NCBI GenBank assembly: GCA_008080615.1 | Contig: VIKJ01000095.1 | Coordinates: 927-7,987, forward strand | Direction of reading: 5' to 3' | Origin: Chitinophagaceae bacterium | Lineage (GTDB): Bacteria; Bacteroidota; Bacteroidia; Chitinophagales; Chitinophagaceae | DNA length: 7,061 nt | In this document: positions 5,219-7,061 of the stretch, piece after piece | Numbering within the stretch: the stretch's first letter is position 1 | How the letters are laid out: each line of letters starts with the position of its first letter | Made by a program: the position numbers and the translations under genes | The notes under the pieces: model-generated | Told to the model about the DNA's origin: nothing | Seen by the model: the letters and a program-made list of their open reading frames with translations, nothing else | Databases searched by the model: none

Positions 5219-6571
5219 TTACTTTATGTTGAAATGCATTGGCTTTTCCATTGGCATCTGCTTGGTATCATCTTCTCTTGTCCAAATTAATTTTACAGGC
5301 TTACTTATTTTTTTAGATAATTGAACTGCTTCATGCACATAGTCTGGGTATAGTCTTCTACCAAAACCACCTCCATTAAAAAACATATTTACTTTAACCT
5401 GTTCTTGCGTTATGCTATGCGCTTTGGCAATATCACTGATTACTCTTCCAGGCACTTGGGTAGAGGTCCAAATTTCTACATTGTTTCCCTCCTTCCAACT
5501 TGCCAAACAGTTCATTGGTTCAATAGGAGAATGAGACACCATGGGTGTTTCATAGAATGCTTCAATTTTTGTAGGCGCTTCTGCAAATGCCTTATCAAAA
5601 TTTCCTTGTTGATGATCAATAGCACCTTCTTCTTTTGCTGCTGCTCTTAAACGTTGCTCATAATCTTTGGAATTGAAATTTTCAAAGCCCTGATTATCCC
5701 ATTTTATTACGAGTGCTTTTCTACCTTGTACAGCAGCCCAATAATTTTCTGCAATAACAGCCACACCTTCTGTTTTATATACTCCATGTATTCTTTCACA
5801 GGTTTCCACTGCAATTACTCCCTTTACTTTTTTAGCAGCTGTAGCATCAAAGCTTACCAATTTACTTCCCAACACCGCACAACGTTCAATTGAAGCATAT
5901 ACCATTCCTGGTACAGTAGCATCAATTCCAAATTTTGCAGTACCGTTTACTTTTGATGGTATGTCTGGGCGTTGAACAGATTTACCTAAAATTTTAAAAT
6001 CTTTCGGATCTTTTAATTTAGGTGATTTTGGAACTTCTATTTTAGAAGCAGCTTCGGCCAATTCACCATAGCTTAATTTTTTTCCAGAAGGCTTATGAAA
6101 TATTTGGGCTTCTTCGGCATAACATTCTTCAACAGGAACATTCCATTGTTGGCTAGCCGCTTTTAATAACATCTCTTTAGCTGATGCACCAACTTTTCGC
6201 AGGTTCATATAGCTAGTTCTTACAGATGCACTTCCTCCTGCAGATTGGCCTGGACCATATTTCTTTTCACCAGTAGTTTGTTTGATCGTTACTTTATTTA
6301 GGGAAACTTCTAACTCTTCTGCAATCAATGCAGGGATAGATTGAAATGTTCCCTGACCAATTTCGGGCTTAGAATTAAAGATGGTAATCTGACCTGTTTT
6401 TTCTATCACCACAAATGGCGAAAGTTCAAATGACTCTATCGCACTTGTTAAATTTTCTACAGATTCAATTCCGTTGGCTTTGGCCGATAAACCCATTACC
6501 AAACCTGCACCGGTAATGCCCGTAAGACGAATAAAATTTCGGCGATTGATATTATTATTGTTTGTGTTCAT
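5219..6571 (-). CDS. Molybdenum hydroxylase large subunit, N-terminal fragment with Tat signal
   Basis: N-terminal 450-residue piece of an IorB-like large subunit. It begins with an Asn-rich stretch and a twin-arginine signal (R10-R11 in NRRNFIRLTG, then a hydrophobic run ending near SAKA, about residue 31), which predicts export of the folded, cofactor-loaded enzyme. Family motifs follow: GQGTFQSIPALIAEEL at 72-87, GQSAGGSASVRTSY at 108-121, GGGFGRR at 400-406 (a cofactor-binding loop) and WTREDD at 430-435. The last clearly family-like residues are TREDDTKQ (to Q438). The final 12 residues (MPMEKPMHFNIK) are read out of frame across bases that encode DANGKANAFQHK in the -1 frame. The fragment lacks the second half of the molybdopterin-binding domain and the catalytic Glu, so it should be inactive alone. 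The start fits the Tat signal, and the 19-base gap after iorA has no clear ribosome site. Confidence 0.85.
   Translation of the reverse strand: MNTNNNNINRRNFIRLTGITGAGLVMGLSAKANGIESVENLTSAIESFELSPFVVIEKTGQITIFNSKPEIGQGTFQSIPALIAEELEVSLNKVTIKQTTGEKKYGPGQSAGGSASVRTSYMNLRKVGASAKEMLLKAASQQWNVPVEECYAEEAQIFHKPSGKKLSYGELAEAASKIEVPKSPKLKDPKDFKILGKSVQRPDIPSKVNGTAKFGIDATVPGMVYASIERCAVLGSKLVSFDATAAKKVKGVIAVETCERIHGVYKTEGVAVIAENYWAAVQGRKALVIKWDNQGFENFNSKDYEQRLRAAAKEEGAIDHQQGNFDKAFAEAPTKIEAFYETPMVSHSPIEPMNCLASWKEGNNVEIWTSTQVPGRVISDIAKAHSITQEQVKVNMFFNGGGFGRRLYPDYVHEAVQLSKKISKPVKLIWTREDDTKQMPMEKPMHFNIK
5237..5255 (-). repeat. Short direct repeat GCCAATG next to the iorB junction
   Basis: Two copies of the 7-mer GCCAATG on the minus strand, at 5255-5249 and 5243-5237, 12 bases apart start to start. 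In the -1 frame they encode the two Ala-Asn pairs of DANGKANAF. They sit within 10 bases of the frame junction. Short repeats can mediate slippage deletions, but here they may simply reflect coding sequence. The observation is certain; the link to the lesion is speculative. Confidence 0.4.
5258..5267 (-). other. Frame junction inside iorB
   Basis: Approximate site of the iorB lesion. Reading on the minus strand, codons ACC AAG CAG (5266-5258) end the good frame. The -1 frame is open only from 5267, just after a TGA at 5270-5268, and becomes recognisable family sequence at the GAT of 5258. The two good segments therefore meet within a few bases here, with nothing left of the roughly 14 residues that normally lie between them. 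No homopolymer is present at the join, which makes a simple sequencing indel a poor explanation. The exact breakpoint cannot be fixed without an intact relative. Confidence 0.75.
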
Positions 6572-6590
6572 TGGTTAATTTTTTGCTGGA

Positions 6591-7046
6591 TTATTTAATC
6601 ATTTCGGCTGCACGGTGAATGGCGCTTCTGATACGCTGATAGGTTCCGCACCTGCATAAATTTCCTTGCATGGCAGCATCAATATCTGCATCAGTAGGAT
6701 TTGCTTTTGTTTTAAGCAAAGCAGTAGCGCTCATGATTTGGCCCGACTGACAATATCCACACTGGGGAACCTGCAATTCAACCCAGGCTTTTTGAACGGC
6801 TTCCGCTACCCGTTCATTTAACCCTTCGATGGTGGTAACTTTTTTACCAACCGCACCTGCAACGGGGAAACTACAAGATCGAACAGGCTTTCCATCAATG
6901 TGCACGGTGCAAGCACCACATTGTGCAATTCCACAACCAAACTTCGTACCAGTTAATCCAACCAAGTCTCTGATTGCCCATAGTAATGGCATGTCGGCAC
7001 TAGCATCTAAATCGTACGTTTTGTTATTGATGTTTAACGTAATCAT
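6591..7046 (-). CDS. iorA: [2Fe-2S] subunit of an isoquinoline 1-oxidoreductase-type molybdenum hydroxylase
   Basis: Small iron-sulfur subunit (151 aa, usual length for IorA/CoxS-type proteins) that would carry electrons from the molybdenum site of the large subunit through two [2Fe-2S] clusters. The N-terminal plant-ferredoxin-like domain shows C38, C43, C46 and C58 (CGIAQCGAC, then a lone Cys). The C-terminal helical domain shows C96 and C99 (QCGYCQSGQ) and C131 and C133 (NLCRCGTY). All eight cluster ligands are present, so the gene looks intact. There is no signal peptide. In this family the small subunit is thought to be exported by association with the Tat-tagged large subunit. First gene of the visible operon; its stop lies 19 bases before the iorB start. 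The 15 bases upstream are nearly all A/T with no Shine-Dalgarno site. The actual substrate is unknown: relatives act on N-heteroaromatics or aldehydes, so the symbol marks the family, not the substrate. Confidence 0.93.
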   Translation of the reverse strand: MITLNINNKTYDLDASADMPLLWAIRDLVGLTGTKFGCGIAQCGACTVHIDGKPVRSCSFPVAGAVGKKVTTIEGLNERVAEAVQKAWVELQVPQCGYCQSGQIMSATALLKTKANPTDADIDAAMQGNLCRCGTYQRIRSAIHRAAEMIK

Positions 7047-7061
7047 ATAAAAAATTTAAAA

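Larger units (their letters stand above)
4452..6571 (-). pseudogene. iorB: Disrupted iorB: large molybdopterin-binding subunit split by an apparent out-of-frame deletion
   Basis: Taken together the two reading frames here make one xanthine-dehydrogenase-family large subunit. Frame one supplies about 437 residues up to TREDDTK/Q. The -1 frame supplies about 268 residues from DANGKANAF (5258) to the stop. The sum, about 705, is a little under the roughly 720-730 residues I expect for IorB-like proteins. In relatives, TREDD is followed by a Q..(Y/F)RP-type segment of about 14-15 residues before the D(A)NGK turn; that segment is absent. The missing length must be 3n+1 bases, for example 40, 43 or 46. 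Outside the join, all family motifs I could check are intact, including the catalytic Glu, so the lesion is recent or an assembly or sequencing error. A one-base error alone would not explain the missing residues. The two frames are described separately below. Confidence 0.8.

Noticed and set aside
5219..5267. Programmed -1 frameshift joining the two iorB frames
   Set aside because: The only candidate slip site in the overlap is GGAAAAG (5249-5243), which is not a canonical X XXY YYZ heptamer, and I see no following stem-loop. A shift would still leave about 14 residues missing.
5405..5893. Two plus-strand open frames (81 and 79 codons) opposite iorB
   Set aside because: Their translations are Cys/Phe/Ser-rich, as expected from reading this AT-rich gene backwards.
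4452..6571. Naturally split molybdopterin subunit, as in the two-part large subunit of some clostridial nicotinate dehydrogenases
   Set aside because: Conserved sequence of the second half lies upstream of its ATG in the same frame, its product would lack an export signal, and residues at the join are missing. A mutation or assembly error explains this better.
6829..7050. Plus-strand open frame of 73 codons opposite iorA
   Set aside because: It mirrors the ferredoxin domain of iorA, whose eight Cys ligands prove the minus strand is coding.
7047..7061. Promoter of the operon at the right edge
   Set aside because: Only 15 A/T-rich bases are available, too few to contain both promoter elements or to judge whether the operon starts here.

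Overview
This 7,061-base window reads as one minus-strand gene cluster from an AT-rich member of the Bacteroidota. The family-level flavour of the proteins suggests a Chitinophagaceae-like organism, such as the Sediminibacterium group. That placement is inference: it rests on low GC judged by eye, A/T-rich leaders with few Shine-Dalgarno sites, and protein style. No rRNA, tRNA, mobile element or CRISPR array is visible.

Transcription runs from the right edge to the left edge. In that order the genes are: an iorA-type [2Fe-2S] subunit (7046-6591); an iorB-type molybdopterin-binding large subunit broken into two reading frames (6571-5219 and 5201-4452); a small exported monohaem cytochrome c (4432-4028); an XdhC/CoxI-family maturation factor (4013-2910); a MocA-like molybdenum cofactor cytidylyltransferase (2913-2305); moaA (2315-1335); moeA (1325-141); and the first 44 codons of a TauE/SafE (TSUP) membrane transporter that runs off the left edge (134-1). 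Gaps are 6 to 19 bases, or the genes overlap by 4 or 11 bases, so the layout is an operon. No stretch over 300 bases lacks a gene, and no promoter or terminator is visible. Only 15 bases lie upstream of the first gene.

The genes fit one task. MoaA and MoeA are an early and a late step of molybdopterin cofactor synthesis. MocA would cytidylate the cofactor to the MCD form used by xanthine-dehydrogenase-family enzymes. The XdhC-like protein would hold the cofactor and support its sulfuration and insertion. IorA and IorB form the hydroxylase. IorB carries a twin-arginine signal, so the folded pair is probably exported and passes electrons to the cytochrome c. The TSUP transporter may handle a sulfur or other oxyanion, but its cargo cannot be read from the sequence.

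The most notable observation is the lesion in iorB. The first frame is good family sequence up to TREDDTKQ (codon 438). Good family sequence resumes in the -1 frame at 5258 with DANGKANAFQHKVIAP, upstream of the ATG that opens the second frame. About 14 residues appear to be missing at the join, by comparison with remembered relatives. This looks like a small out-of-frame deletion of 3n+1 bases, real or introduced in assembly, and not a naturally split subunit.
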